Both the position numbers and the translations under genes were made by a program. Under the pieces are notes generated by a model. That model was not told the DNA's origin. It was given only the letters and a program-made list of their open reading frames with translations, and ran no database searches. From Mesoplasma coleopterae (GTDB taxonomy: Bacteria > Bacillota_I > Bacilli_A > Mycoplasmatales > Mycoplasmataceae): 64,000 bases of DNA. Location: contig NZ_CP024968.1 of the NCBI RefSeq assembly GCF_002804245.1, forward strand, positions 186,001 to 250,000, read 5' to 3'. Positions 1 through 13,648 of this stretch are shown piece after piece (positions within the stretch are counted from its first letter, which is position 1; the number at the start of each line of letters is the position of its first letter).

Positions 1-2233
1 AAATGTCATTTATCGCTGACATTATTCCAGTAATCAAATTACCAGTTTCATCGTTTCACAATGTTCCAATAGAATAAAGTATTGTCCCTGGTCTAAATTG
101 ATTATAGTCAATTACACCATTATCAAGCTCTACTCCAAGACCCATTATTCATTTAAGACCATCTTTATTTGTAAAAGTTTTTGTAGTTTTTAAACCAAAC
201 TTATTACCACCTGGTATTGTAATGCTAATACCAGTATTATCTTTAGTAGAAAGTGCTGTAGCTAATGCTAAGATGTAAGTATATTCCTTACCATCTTCAT
301 TTGTAAAAATTAGTTCTGGTGATATTTTGATTTCACCTAAAGTTTGAACAGTGCTTTGACTATTTACAATTTTAAATTCAGAATCTAAGAAAAGAGAAGT
401 ATCATTGAAAGCATCTGCAATATTAACTATTTTCGGAGCAACACCTTTACCTAATAATGCAATTAAATAACTTGCCCCTTTTGCACCTAGTCTTAATAAA
501 TCACTAAGTTTTAAAGTTTTAGTTAATTGAATATCTATTATTTGTTTTAATGAAATTTTTGGTAATTGAACAGGTAAACTATTTTCTAATCCAAAAATTT
601 CCATTAATTTTCTTATGTCAGTATTAATTAAATATCCTAAAAATTTATTTGTAAAAGGAGCTTCAGAATTTAATAAGTTATCAATTATTGGTTTAACTTT
701 AGTTTTAATAGATGATTGAATAGATTTTATTTGTTCTTCTAAAGATTTACCCTTTATGAAAGTTCAATTTAATAAGTTTTTTAATGAGTCATCTATTTGT
801 TTTATAAATGTTTCAAAGAAATGATCCATATCAATACCAGTTAAAATAGAACTAATTAAACCTGAAACTACTCCACCTATTTGTTCAGAACCCATCCCAA
901 TAGAATTTAAGAAATCCATTATTCCACCATCAGGATCAAAAGAAGCAGTATATCCTTTCACTAAACCATCTAGTGAAGAACTTAAAAATGTATTTAATGC
1001 TCCATTTTCTGATTTACCATTTGAACCTCATTCACCAATTTTAAAATCTAATGTTTTCTTTTCAAATTTAATTATTTTAGTATCAAAGTCAAGTTTTTGA
1101 TTTTTAACAGTTATATCATCATCAACTTGGAAAAGTATTTTAAAAGTTCTAAGCAATTTAAAAGATTCTTTATCTTTTTCACCAGAAAATAAATCATAAA
1201 TAAATTGCATTAAACCATCTACATTAGTTGAATTAATAATTTCTTTATCAATTTTTGAAGAGTTTACTTCATGAATTACTTCTAAGTTAGTTTTATCAAT
1301 AGAAAATATGTGATTATCATCTAGCATTTCATCAGAATGCAAATTATATTCATCAGTTGTAAAATTTTGAATATATCAGTTTATTCCGAATAAGGCATTC
1401 ATAAGTAGTGATAAGCTTTCACTTGTAAAATTAATTTCAGGTTTCTCAGCATCTTTGTTATTCATTTTTTCAATTATTAATTTTCAAACACTAGAATTAT
1501 GTGCATAATATTTTTCGTTTATATTATCTTTATTTTCGCTAATAACAAAAGGTTTTTTTATTTCAACGCTAAACAAGTTAGCAACAAAAGAAGTTAATTC
1601 ATTTGAGAAATAAATCTTTAAGTCTAAATTAGTTTTAACACCTAGTTTAATCAATTCATTGTAATTAGGAACTTTAACGTCTTTCATTATTTGTAAACTA
1701 CTTGAAATTTTAGGCATAACTTTTTGAATTGAAGAAATATTATCAGCTTTTAATGAATCTAATAATAAAGGCAATGCAGTATTTCATAAAGTTGGATCAA
1801 AATTTACACCAATTAATTTATAAATCTCATTATAAGCTTTTTGGATAGTACTTATTAATTCACTATCACCATTTCCAGTAGTTGGTCTATCAAATTCTTC
1901 TTTGCTATAAACTTCATTTTTCATATATTCACTAGATTGTTTTGTATCTAAGAAAGTGTCAAATATTTTAGCCATAGATGTTGTATCTTTTGAATTACTT
2001 GTTAAATCCCCAACTTTTAACTTAGAAATATATTTATCAACTGATTGACCATTGTAATTCTCAGAATTGGCTAAAATAGCACCTTTAAAATAATTAGACG
2101 TTGAAGAAATTACTTCTGCTAATTTATTATCTATACTTTTTTGAATTGTATCTATATATTTACAAGACACTACCGCCATTGCTGGTGTTGTTGCTAATGA
2201 AGCTGCACCAAGCAAAGAAATTAATTTTTTCAT
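1..2233 (-). CDS. Large mollicute lipoprotein (3' end outside window)
   Basis: The reading frame runs from an ATG at 2233 to the left edge, at least 744 codons, broken only by TGA codons read as Trp. The N-terminus is a classic mollicute lipoprotein signal: MKKLIS, a hydrophobic stretch, then the lipobox VVSC with the lipidated Cys at residue 24. Cleavage before that Cys by signal peptidase II would leave the protein anchored to the outer face of the membrane. An upstream in-frame ATG (2242) is possible, but MKK is the usual start of this family. The rest is hydrophilic and rich in Lys, Asn, Ser, Ile and Leu, with no enzymatic motif that I recognise. It is divergent from a giant FtsX-type permease, as is common in this group, so a partner role in surface or export functions is possible but unproven. 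Confidence 0.8.
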
Positions 2234-2343
2234 TCCTATCATAATAAAATAATTTTACACTTTTTGAAGCTTTTTTACACTAAACATAGATGATTAATAT
2301 AGAATATTAATATGTGAAAACACTTATAGTTGGGGAAAATGCT

Positions 2344-5300
2344 ATGAAAATAACATGACTTTTATTTAAACAAGGAATAAGAAGTATGTTCAAATTTAAG
2401 ATTCAATTCATTGTGGTTGTACTGCTTTCTTTTTTTGCGTCTTTTTATCTGGCTTCAACAACAAGCTTAAATTCTAGAATGAACAAGTCATATGATGACA
2501 TTGTAAGAAATTATGAAAAATTTGATTATTCATATTCTACTAAAGCTAGTGAATCAAATTTATCAACATCAAATAAAACATTATTACCAATCCTAGATTT
2601 GATGCCGACTTCAACAAATTATTTTGTTCAAGATAATAAAACAATTCATGATTCTTTTAATGTTGTTTTAAATAACCACGGAATTAAAACAGAAGGTTAT
2701 GAAGAAAATTTAATAACAAAAACATTTTTTGATCAAAACACTGGAAAACCAACACAAGCTATGAAAAATGTTTGAAACGGTATTCCGTGATATAATTCTT
2801 GAAAATTTTTCTCTCTTCTAAAATCTGATCCTAATAAAGGTGAGTTTTTATACTACCCACAAAGTTTTAAAACAAATTTTGGTTCTAATCTAGAAAATTT
2901 TGGTGGTGGTGACTATTTTAATGCGTATGCTTCAATGACTTATTTAATAGTTAAAGAAATTTCAGATACTCTTTATAATGAATTATTACTTGATGAACCT
3001 AATGAATCTTTTACTCAATCTTTAATTTATAAATATTGAAAAGCAAATGATTTAAAAGTGGAAAAAGATTTTAAAAAAATTGATGCTCCAATTAACCTTA
3101 ATCAAACAAATAATTTTGATTGAATTTCAGAATATAAAAAACAAGTATCTAGTTTAGGAGAATTCCAACTTTATATTTATAATGCCCTAGAATCAATAGG
3201 TTATTTTATAACATATCAAATTAATCAATTTTTAAGTAATTCTTATGCAAGAACTGCTAAATCAATTAATTTTGATTGAAATATTGCTGGAAGTGATGTA
3301 GAAAAATCAATACTATATGTAACAAAATTTAATGAAATGGCAGAACAAACACATGAAATGAAAATATTCATGGAATTACATACATCTTCTGGTACTAGTG
3401 AAATTACTGGTAAATCTGGTGAAACTGTTGAATCAATTTCAAATTATAATAATGAACTAACTTTTGAATATATTTTTGGAACAAACTTGGCTGATGAGGC
3501 TTTAAATACTAATTTTATTGTTAAATATGGGAATGCAGAAAACACTTATCAAATAAAAGGTACGGATAATCAAATAATTGGGAATAATTTAGACGCCAAA
3601 AAAGATGGATTAAGAGGTTTAGCAAACCCAACAACAATTAAAAAAGATGAGGAATATAATGAATATTCTATTTCTACAATGAATCTACTAAATCCTTGAG
3701 AAAAAAATGATTTAAGTCAAAAATGAGAAAATCAAAATACAGGTAAAAAATATGACTATGAGTATGATGAATCAAAATACGCAACAATGTATGATTGATC
3801 AAATATTTATTCAAATAATATTTTTCATCAAAAAATGGCTGCTGAAATAAATGATTTGGACTTATATTTAAGAGAAGAAGCATTTATGTATGACAGAAAT
3901 ACAAAAACTAATTTTAGATTTGTTGTAACAGACGATAATTACGATTATAACTTCAAAGTTACTGCTGGTTTACCGGTTATGCATTCAAGTGAAATTGTAA
4001 TTTCACAGCAATATGCATTTAAAAATGGATATTCTGTTGGAGACAAAATAAAAATAGGAAATTCAAACTTTATTATTTCTGGTTTTGGTAGTGACGCACT
4101 TACATACTATCCACTTGTTGATCCTGAAGTTCCTTTAAGTGACGTTGCAAACTCAGTTATTATTTATGCACCAAAATATGTTATTAATGAAATAATGAAA
4201 AATGGTAATGAAAAAGATGTAACATTTACAACTTACTACTTCATTAGAGATAATTTAAAAGATAAAAAAACTATCGGCAAAAGAATGTCTAATTTTGATT
4301 CATCTCTTTTATCAAATAAATCAAAATTGTCTGAAAGTTTTATAGACTCAAGGAATGAAAATTTAAATTTTGGAGATAAAAAATCAGCAAATCAAATCAA
4401 ATTATTTGAAAAAACATACTTTAATTTAAATTGAACACTACAACCCAAAATGTTAGAAATTGTAACAATCATTTCAATTATTACTTCCATTCTTGTATTA
4501 ATCATGTCTTTTGTTTCAATTGTTTTTGGAATTAAAAAAACAATTGATCATAATTCAAGCCAAATTGGTTTCTTAAAAGCTAAAGGTGTAGATTCATACA
4601 GATTATCATTGTCATACATTGGGTATTCAATAATTTTATTATTTATAATAGTTCCGCTAGCATGATTGGCAGCAGGGTTTTTTCAAGAAATAATTACCAA
4701 ACTTTTTGCTACGTATTTTTCAACAACACTATATGAATTTGTATTTGATTATAAAATCCTATTAATTTTATTAATTGTTTTTGGAATTGGATCATTAATA
4801 TTGAGTTATTTCATTGCGTTCTTATTAGTTTCAAAAGATGTTATGCAAATTATCAATAAAGAAAGCCAGCAAAGAAAAGTTAGAAATTGACTGCCAAGAA
4901 AATTAAATGTTATTAATATAATGGATTTCAAATTTAGATTCCCACTTAAAATATCATTAAGAGGTTCTAAACAAATAGTTATGATAAGTTTTACAGCTTT
5001 AATTACAACATTTGTTATAACTTTCTCAGTGCTTACACCTTCAATGCTTAACGTGTATATAAGAGATGCTGGAAAATACTATCAATACAATAATCAATAT
5101 GTGATGCAAGATCAGTTGACTGGATTACCAACAGCTAAAGCTTCATTAACAGCTTCAAGAGGTTTGCCTACAACAGAAGAACTTTATCAAGAACCAAAAA
5201 CTCTTTTAGGAAATTCAACAAAAGATCAAATATCTGATATTTATTTTGATAACAATAAGTATTACACTGATTCAAGCTGAGATAGTAGTATATTCCCTCC

Positions 5301-7788
5301 TATTTTATTAGGTGAAGGATGAACAAATGGGCAATGAACAAAAGATGATTTAAATTGAACTGAAAAATGAATTTTCGATGAAAAATCTTCAACAAGAGAT
5401 GACACATCAAAATTATTAAAAATGGCAATGCCTGTAATTGGTCAATTAGGTAACTTAAATGGAATAACAATTTCAGCAGGAGAATTTGAAAAAATATCAA
5501 GTTATATCTGAAATGCTGAAATAAATCCAAATACAGGAAAATCATATTTTGATGGTCAACAAATAACTCCAAACACATTACAAAATATTTGAGAAATGAA
5601 GAAGAACTCTGCAAAAGGAAGTATTGAATTTATTCAAATGGCTTTACAAGTAGCTATGGAAGCTTTAGCAAATTCAAATGATCAAGGTCTGCCTACTATT
5701 GAAAGACCAACAGACACAACTTGAAAAGAAGATTTAATTTTATTAGCGTTAGCATTTTTACCAAATGTAGGACAACAATACTTAAAAGATTCTCCTAATA
5801 AAGCTTCTCAATTTGGTATTTCTATTAATGCAGAAAATTATACTCCTGGAATTGAAACATTATCTACAGATGTATATACACAAATGAATAATAATTTTGT
5901 AAATGTAAATGGATTGAAAGATAATCAAACTGTTTATAATTTAGATTCAATTGATGATAATAAAGTGTTTATTAAAGACCAAGAAACAATTGATAAATTA
6001 AATCTATTATTTAATGACAAAGAAAATTATACAGGTGGAGATATTTATTTAAATGATGATTTTAAAATATATGATTCAGATACAAAAGTATTAAATATAC
6101 CTGTTGTAACAAATCTAAAAAGTTATAAACAACAAAACTTAAACAAATCAGTTCCAATTCAAGGAATGAGTTATAAAACTCTTTCAATTGGAGGAAAAGA
6201 AGTTCCTAAAAATGCTTGAATATATGATAATAGAGAAATAACAAATAATCAAAACTTATTTAGTAGTGATTTAAATATGAAAAATGAAGAAGACTGAATT
6301 AATCCTTCAAAAATAGATCCAAATAAACTAACATATACTAAGCAATTTAGATACGACGACAATGGAAACATAACATCACTAAATGACCAATCAAAATGAT
6401 TTATTAATAGTATTGTTAATGATCAATATAATATTGATGGTCTTGATTTTGAAATAAGACCATATTATCACTACAATAACTTAAAATTATTTGTGCCTAG
6501 AAACTTAACTGATATAGATTCTCTTTTAAATGGAAAAAACGCTAACACAAGTAAAACATCAAAAAATAGTTCTAGTGATTGAAGATCTAATATTGATATT
6601 TGACATGGTTCTGTGTCAAGTGTTGATGTTCCAGAAGAAGTAAAAAAAGCTTGAGGTTCTGAATATGCAAATCAAACTGAATGAGAATGAATTTCACCAT
6701 TTAGTTTAAATTACAGTAGAAAAATTACTGATCCTAACAGAAAAGGTTGAATTCAAAATATTGATACTGATTTACAACAAATATATACTTGAGCAAGTGA
6801 CAAAATTGTTGCTAGTGGATCAAGTTCAGATGCAGTTGTTACTGTTTCAAACAAACTTCCATCATTTTTAAGTGATGTTAGAATGCAATCTGTTGATACT
6901 ATTCAAACATACAACGGAAATATTATTATTGCTGATCAAGATATTCTAAATTTATTAACAAATAAATCTACAGAAAAATACTTACCAGTAGATTATGATT
7001 TTTATGGTGATCCAGTTAAACAAATACCAAATGGGAAAATCACAAGTGGTGATCATACAATAACAGTTAATTCAATGAGAAATCCAATAGAACAATTGAA
7101 CATGATGAGAGAAAATAAAACTTTCTTCATGAAAGATGATTTAATGAATAAATATGAAATCACTGACCAACAAGCTTATAGGAAAGTTCTACAAAACAGA
7201 GATTTCAATTCAAAATTCTCTTCATTTGATGAAGCTTATGGAATAACTGGTGGAGTTAAAGGGATTATGGTTGATTCTCCAGGTGTATTTGCTCTTCAAG
7301 GAAGCACAGATAGAATTGAAGAAACTTTAGGTATGACTTACAATAAAATTGATTTAGTAAGTACTCAATTGGGTATGATAATAAGCATTAGTGAATCTAT
7401 CTTACTTGTAGCATTGTTCTTAATTACAGGAATTATAATAATTTCAGTGTTAATCATAACAATTATTTCTGATGTCTACATTATGAAATATCACCGATTC
7501 ATGGTAACAATGAAAGCGTTAGGATACTCAAATAAAGAAACAATTTTAAATACCATACTTATACCAGCTGTTATATCAACAATATTTGTATTGATTGGTT
7601 ATCTTGTTGGTAAATGATTATTAGGTTCAATGATGATTCAAGCTCAAAAATTTGGAATATTTATTCCATTGATAACTAATTGATGAGCAACACCATTAAT
7701 CTTATTAGGTATTATAATTATGTTTGTACTAGCCTTTACTTTCTCTTTAAGAAAACCAATTAAAGATGAGTTAAAAACATTAACTTAG
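2344..7788 (+). CDS. Giant FtsX-family ABC transporter permease
   Basis: One open frame of 1814 residues when TGA is Trp, starting MKITWLLFKQGIRS with a hydrophobic helix at about residues 15-35. A very long hydrophilic region follows, then a four-helix FtsX/MacB-like membrane domain at about 703-845 containing a typical 'GFLKAKGVDSYRL' cytosolic loop. A second single helix lies near 866-895, followed by a second long outer domain and a final FtsX domain at about 1675-1814 (loop 'TMKALGYSNKETIL'). Duplicated FtsX domains with huge extracellular inserts are typical of mollicute efflux permeases. No ATP-binding subunit is adjacent, so the ATPase must be encoded elsewhere. An ATG at 2339 is ruled out because it hits TAA after a few codons. 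The substrate is unknown; it may be lipid, lipoprotein or peptide. Confidence 0.85.
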
Positions 7789-7803
7789 TTAATAAAAAAT
7801 TTT

Positions 7804-7831
7804 AAAACAGACTTTGTTCTGTTTTTTTGTT
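7804..7831 (+). terminator. Rho-independent terminator after the permease
   Basis: AAACAGA pairs with TCTGTTT around a short loop and is followed by a run of T. It lies 16 bases after the permease stop and before ligA. Confidence 0.8.
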
Positions 7832-7902
7832 GTTTAACTCTTGAAACCATAAAACAAAAACATGTAAAAAAGTTTATAATATTATAGATATAAAGGAGCA
7901 TC

Positions 7903-9903
<2,001 letters not shown>

Positions 9904-9904
9904 A

Positions 9905-10192
9905 ATGAAAGATAAAAAGTATTACGAAGAATTAGCTCAAGATTCAATGTTGAAATTCACTGAAAAAGAAATTGATGAAATTGTAGCTAAACAAGAAGAC
10001 TTAAGAAAAGAATTTGAAAAAGTATTAAAAATTGACACAACAAATGTAAAACCATTATTCTACCCTTATGATGATATACACACATATTTAAGAGATGATA
10101 ATGAAACAACAACTATTGATCAAAAAAAAATATTAGCAAATGCTCCAACTTGTGAAGGTGATTTTGTGACAATTAAAAAGGTGGTAAAATAA
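9905..10192 (+). CDS. gatC: Asp/Glu-tRNA amidotransferase subunit C
   Basis: A 95-residue protein between ligA and gatA. GatC is a small helical belt that stabilises GatA-GatB in the enzyme converting Glu-tRNA(Gln) (or Asp-tRNA(Asn)) to the amidated form, the usual route in bacteria lacking the cognate synthetase. The sequence is acidic and helical at the start (LAQDSMLKFTEKEIDEI), with a C-terminal 'LANAPTCEGDFVTIKKVV' that matches the GatC pattern of a short tail after 'R.D'. Identification rests largely on position: it overlaps the gatA start by one base (TAATG). The ribosome-binding site AAAAGGAG lies in the end of ligA. Confidence 0.9.
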   Translation: MKDKKYYEELAQDSMLKFTEKEIDEIVAKQEDLRKEFEKVLKIDTTNVKPLFYPYDDIHTYLRDDNETTTIDQKKILANAPTCEGDFVTIKKVVK

Positions 10193-11640
10193 TGGACTAT
10201 AAAAAATTATCAATTTTAGAATTGCATGAAAAATTAATTAATAAAGAAATTAATGTATTGGAATTAACTAAAAACGTTTTAGCAGAAGCAAATAAAATTA
10301 AATCATCAAATGCTATTAATAAATTAATTGATGAGAAAGCAATTAACTTTGCAAAAGAAGTAGAAACAAACTCAAATATAAATTCTTTGTTATACGGAAT
10401 ACCATATTTTGCAAAAGATAATTTTGCAACTAAAGATATTGAAACAACATCGTCGTCAAATATTTTAAAAGGCTACATTCCGCCTTTTAATGCAACATCA
10501 ATTTCTAAATTAGAAAAACAAGGTGCAATTTTAGTGGGAAAAGCTGCTCTTGATGAATTAGGAATGGGTGGAGTTGGTCTTTACTCATGTAATGGAATAA
10601 TAACTAATCCGGCTGATGATAAAAGAATTGTTGGTGGAAGCAGCAGTGGTAGTGCTTATCTAGTAGCAAAAGGTATTGTTCCATTTGCAACAGGTAGTGA
10701 TACTGGTGACTCAATCAGAAAACCAGCATCATTTAATAACATTGTTGGTTTCAAACCATCATATGGGGCAATTAGTAGATATGGTTTATTACCATATTCG
10801 CCAAGTTTAGATACTGTTGGATTCTTTACAAGAAATGTAACTGACATGGCAATTGTTTGTGATGCAACTTTTGGTTATGATACTAAAGATGCAACTAGTC
10901 ATGAAAATAATTCAAAAAATATGTTTGAAAAAATTGAAGGTTTAAGCAAAGCGGTTAAATTTGGATATATCAAAAAAGTTATTGATGATTTAAATGAAGA
11001 CGTTAAAAACGCTTATTACAATTTATTTGAAACTTTAAAATTAAATGGATTTGAAGTTAAAGAAGTTGAATTTAAACAAGAATTATTAGATTCATTATCA
11101 GCTATTTATAAAATGATTTCATTTAGTGAATCTGTTTCAACTAATGCAAACTTAGATGGAATTAAATTTGGTCGAAGAGCAACTGGTGCTGATTATGTTG
11201 AAATAATAACAAATTCAAGAACTGAAGGATTTGGTGAAGAAGTTAAACAAAGATTCCTTGTAGGAGCATTAAATTTAAATAAAGAAAATCAAACAATTTA
11301 TTTGAACAAAGCAAAACAAGTTAGAAGACTAATTGTTGAAGAATTGAATAAAGTCTTTAAAGAGATAGACATTCTGATAATTCCCCCAACAGATAAAATA
11401 GCGCCATTGATTGAAGAAACAAAAATTAAATCAACACCAGAAAAAGAATATTTAAGCGACATTCTTACTTTAGCTAATTTTAATGGTTCACCATCAATTA
11501 CTATTCCCTTTTTAAAGGAAGGAAAACTTGGAATTGGTATTAATATAAATGCAAAACCAAAAGAAGATCTTTTATGTTTACAAGCTGCAAAAATGCTTGA
11601 AGATATAATTGGTATTAAAAATGAAATAGTGGAGGACTAA
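10192..11640 (+). CDS. gatA: Asp/Glu-tRNA amidotransferase subunit A
   Basis: GatA, an amidase-signature protein of 482 residues, hydrolyses glutamine and passes ammonia to GatB. The Ser-cisSer-Lys machinery is visible: Lys75 in 'YFAKDNFAT', the Gly/Ser-rich stretch GGSSSGSAY, and the nucleophile Ser174 in 'GSDTGDSIRKPAS'. The usual family sequence at this last site is DTGGSIR, so the second Gly is replaced by Asp here. I cannot say whether that is lineage-wide. The start overlaps gatC by one base and gatB follows after a single base, so the three subunits are translationally linked. Confidence 0.96.
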   Translation: MDYKKLSILELHEKLINKEINVLELTKNVLAEANKIKSSNAINKLIDEKAINFAKEVETNSNINSLLYGIPYFAKDNFATKDIETTSSSNILKGYIPPFNATSISKLEKQGAILVGKAALDELGMGGVGLYSCNGIITNPADDKRIVGGSSSGSAYLVAKGIVPFATGSDTGDSIRKPASFNNIVGFKPSYGAISRYGLLPYSPSLDTVGFFTRNVTDMAIVCDATFGYDTKDATSHENNSKNMFEKIEGLSKAVKFGYIKKVIDDLNEDVKNAYYNLFETLKLNGFEVKEVEFKQELLDSLSAIYKMISFSESVSTNANLDGIKFGRRATGADYVEIITNSRTEGFGEEVKQRFLVGALNLNKENQTIYLNKAKQVRRLIVEELNKVFKEIDILIIPPTDKIAPLIEETKIKSTPEKEYLSDILTLANFNGSPSITIPFLKEGKLGIGININAKPKEDLLCLQAAKMLEDIIGIKNEIVED

Positions 11641-11641
11641 G

Positions 11642-13081
11642 ATGAAAAATTTTGAAATAATTATCGGGATTGAAAATCATGTTGAATTAAAAACCAAAAC
11701 TAAGATGTTTTCATCAGCTCCAGTAAGTTATGGCGAAACTCCGAATACTAATGTAAATGAAACTGACATGGCTTATCCTGGAAGTTTACCAACAATTAAC
11801 AAAAAAGGAATTGAATTAGCAATTAGAGCATGTAGTGCTTTAAAAATGGAAATAGATACTTTAGTAAAATTTGATCGTAAAAATTACTTTTACCCAGATT
11901 TAACTAAAGGTTATCAAATTACCCAACAATATAATCCAATTGGGAAAAATGGTAAATTAATTATAAATATTAATGGTGAAGCAAAGGAAGTTGATATTGA
12001 GAGACTTCATATGGAAGAAGATACAGCAAAACAAATTCATAAAGACGATTTAACATATATTGACTATAATAGAGCTGGAACAGGTTTAGTTGAAATTGTA
12101 ACAAGACCAGTTTTACGAAGTGCTGATGAAGCTTGTGCTTATGTTGAAAAATTAAGAGAAGTATTATTATTCCTAAAAGTTAGTGATGTCAAAATGAATG
12201 AAGGAAGTTTAAGAACTGATGTTAATATATCTATTAGACCATATGGGACTAATGAATTTTCAAACAAAGTAGAAATTAAAAACTTAAATTCAATTTCAAA
12301 TATTAAAAAAGCTATTGAATTTGAAGTTGAACGCCAAACTAAACTGATGTTAAATAATGAAGTAATTATTCAAGAAACACGTAGATTTGATGATACAACA
12401 AACTCAACAGTTTCAATGCGTAGTAAATCTGATGCATTAGATTATAAATATTTTAGAGAACCAAACATTATGCCAATTCAACTAGACCAAAATTGAGTAA
12501 ATGAATGTATTAAAAATTCTCCTGAATTAGCTGATATTAAAAGAGTTAAATATACTAATGAGTATAAGTTGTCTAACAATGATGCAAACATTATATTAAC
12601 AAGTATTGAAATGTCTGAGTTTTTTGAAGAAGCAATTAAACATACTAAAAACTATACTAAAGTAGCAAATATTTTAATTAGTGATATTCAAGCGCAATTG
12701 AATAGTGAAAATATATCAATTGATAAATTGGCATTATCACCAATTCATTTAGCCGAAATGATTAACTTAGTTGATGATTCGGTTATTTCATCAAAACATA
12801 CAAAAACAATATTACCTATCATTATGAAAGATTCTTCAAAATCTGTAATTGAAATTGTTGAAGAACTAAATATTAAAATGATTAGTGATGAAAATGAAAT
12901 AACAAATTTAGTAAATCCTATTATTGAAAGTAATATTGAATTGCTTGAACAATATAATGAAAGACCAGAAAGAGTTACAAAAACTATTATGGGTCAATTA
13001 ATGAAAGTAACTGGTGGGAATGTTAACCCAGAAGCAGGAATGAATATAATTATTAAATTAGTTGAATCAAAATTAAAGTAA
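11642..13081 (+). CDS. gatB: Asp/Glu-tRNA amidotransferase subunit B
   Basis: A 479-residue product, the usual GatB length. GatB binds the misacylated tRNA, phosphorylates the Glu/Asp side chain with ATP and accepts ammonia from GatA. The N-terminal catalytic fold is clear: 'IIGIENHVELKTKTKMFSSA', 'YPGSLPTINKKGIELAIRA', 'FDRKNYFYPDLTKGYQITQ', 'HMEEDTAKQIH' and 'DYNRAGTGLVEIVT'. The C-terminal YqeY-like helical tail ends with 'QLMKVTGGNVNPEAGMNII'. The frame crosses a TGA at about 12494-12496 read as Trp. It is the last gene of the ligA-gatCAB run and is followed by a strong terminator. Confidence 0.96.
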
Positions 13082-13084
13082 AAA

Positions 13085-13112
13085 AAATGAAGCTCGAGCT
13101 TCATTTTTTTAT
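13085..13112. terminator. Terminator between convergent gatB and a membrane-protein gene
   Basis: The near-perfect palindrome AATGAAGCTCGAGCTTCATT is flanked by A and T runs, so it can end transcription from both sides. Confidence 0.85.
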
Positions 13113-13117
13113 AAGAA

Positions 13118-13567
13118 TTATTTTCTAACAATAGGCCCAGTTAACACTAAGAAACCTAAAATAATAACGACATAGAATCCTATTATTGATCCAACTGCAA
13201 CTTTAACTCCATCCGCACTTAATAATGTAATGTTACCAGTAATTAATAAGATAACTGAAATTAAAGCAAGTCCAATTGATGCTGAGTTAAATAATCTAGC
13301 AAAAGCATCGATTCCTAAGATTCCTAAGATTAATCTAATTACTACAGGAACAATAGCAATACATGCTAATGCTAAAGCAGCTGAAATCATACTGTTTACA
13401 CTTTTATGTAATTCTTCTAATCCAACATTTCCATATTTAATAACTGATCCACCTTGCTTAGCTCCTAAACCAATTCCAAAAATTGTTACAATAACTAAAA
13501 GTGCAAAAGCAGTTGCAGCAATAACTGAAATTAAAGATCATAAATTCTTTTTAGCTCATTCTTTCAT
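13118..13567 (-). CDS. Small multi-spanning membrane protein, function unknown
   Basis: A 149-residue hydrophobic protein starting MKEWAKKNLWSLISVIAA, with TGA codons read as Trp near the N-terminus. The start at 13567 is fixed by a strong AAGGAGG ribosome-binding site. Four hydrophobic segments are visible: about residues 10-33, 58-85, 90-112 and 120-143. The loop after the first helix is Gly-rich (FGIGLGAKQGGSVIKYG). I recognise no family. It lies next to, and on the same strand as, the potassium-channel regulatory gene, but there is a gap of about 80 bases between them, so functional linkage is only a guess. It could be a small channel-like or stress-type membrane protein. Confidence 0.75.
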
Positions 13568-13648
13568 AATTTTTCCTCCTTGCATAAAATTATAAATGAT
13601 AAATTTAAATATGTGTATAAAAAAAGATAGTAAATAACTATCTTATTA

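Noticed and set aside
3674-3883. Minus-strand ORFs opposite the permease, fructose and recA genes
   Set aside because: Shadow frames of real genes: no ribosome-binding sites, no recognisable domains, odd composition.
2344-7788. Apparent string of broken gene fragments (pseudogene) in the permease
   Set aside because: All breaks are TGA in one frame with no TAA/TAG; under code 4 it is a single intact gene. The same applies to gatB, pyk, thrS, fruA, cmk, der and others.
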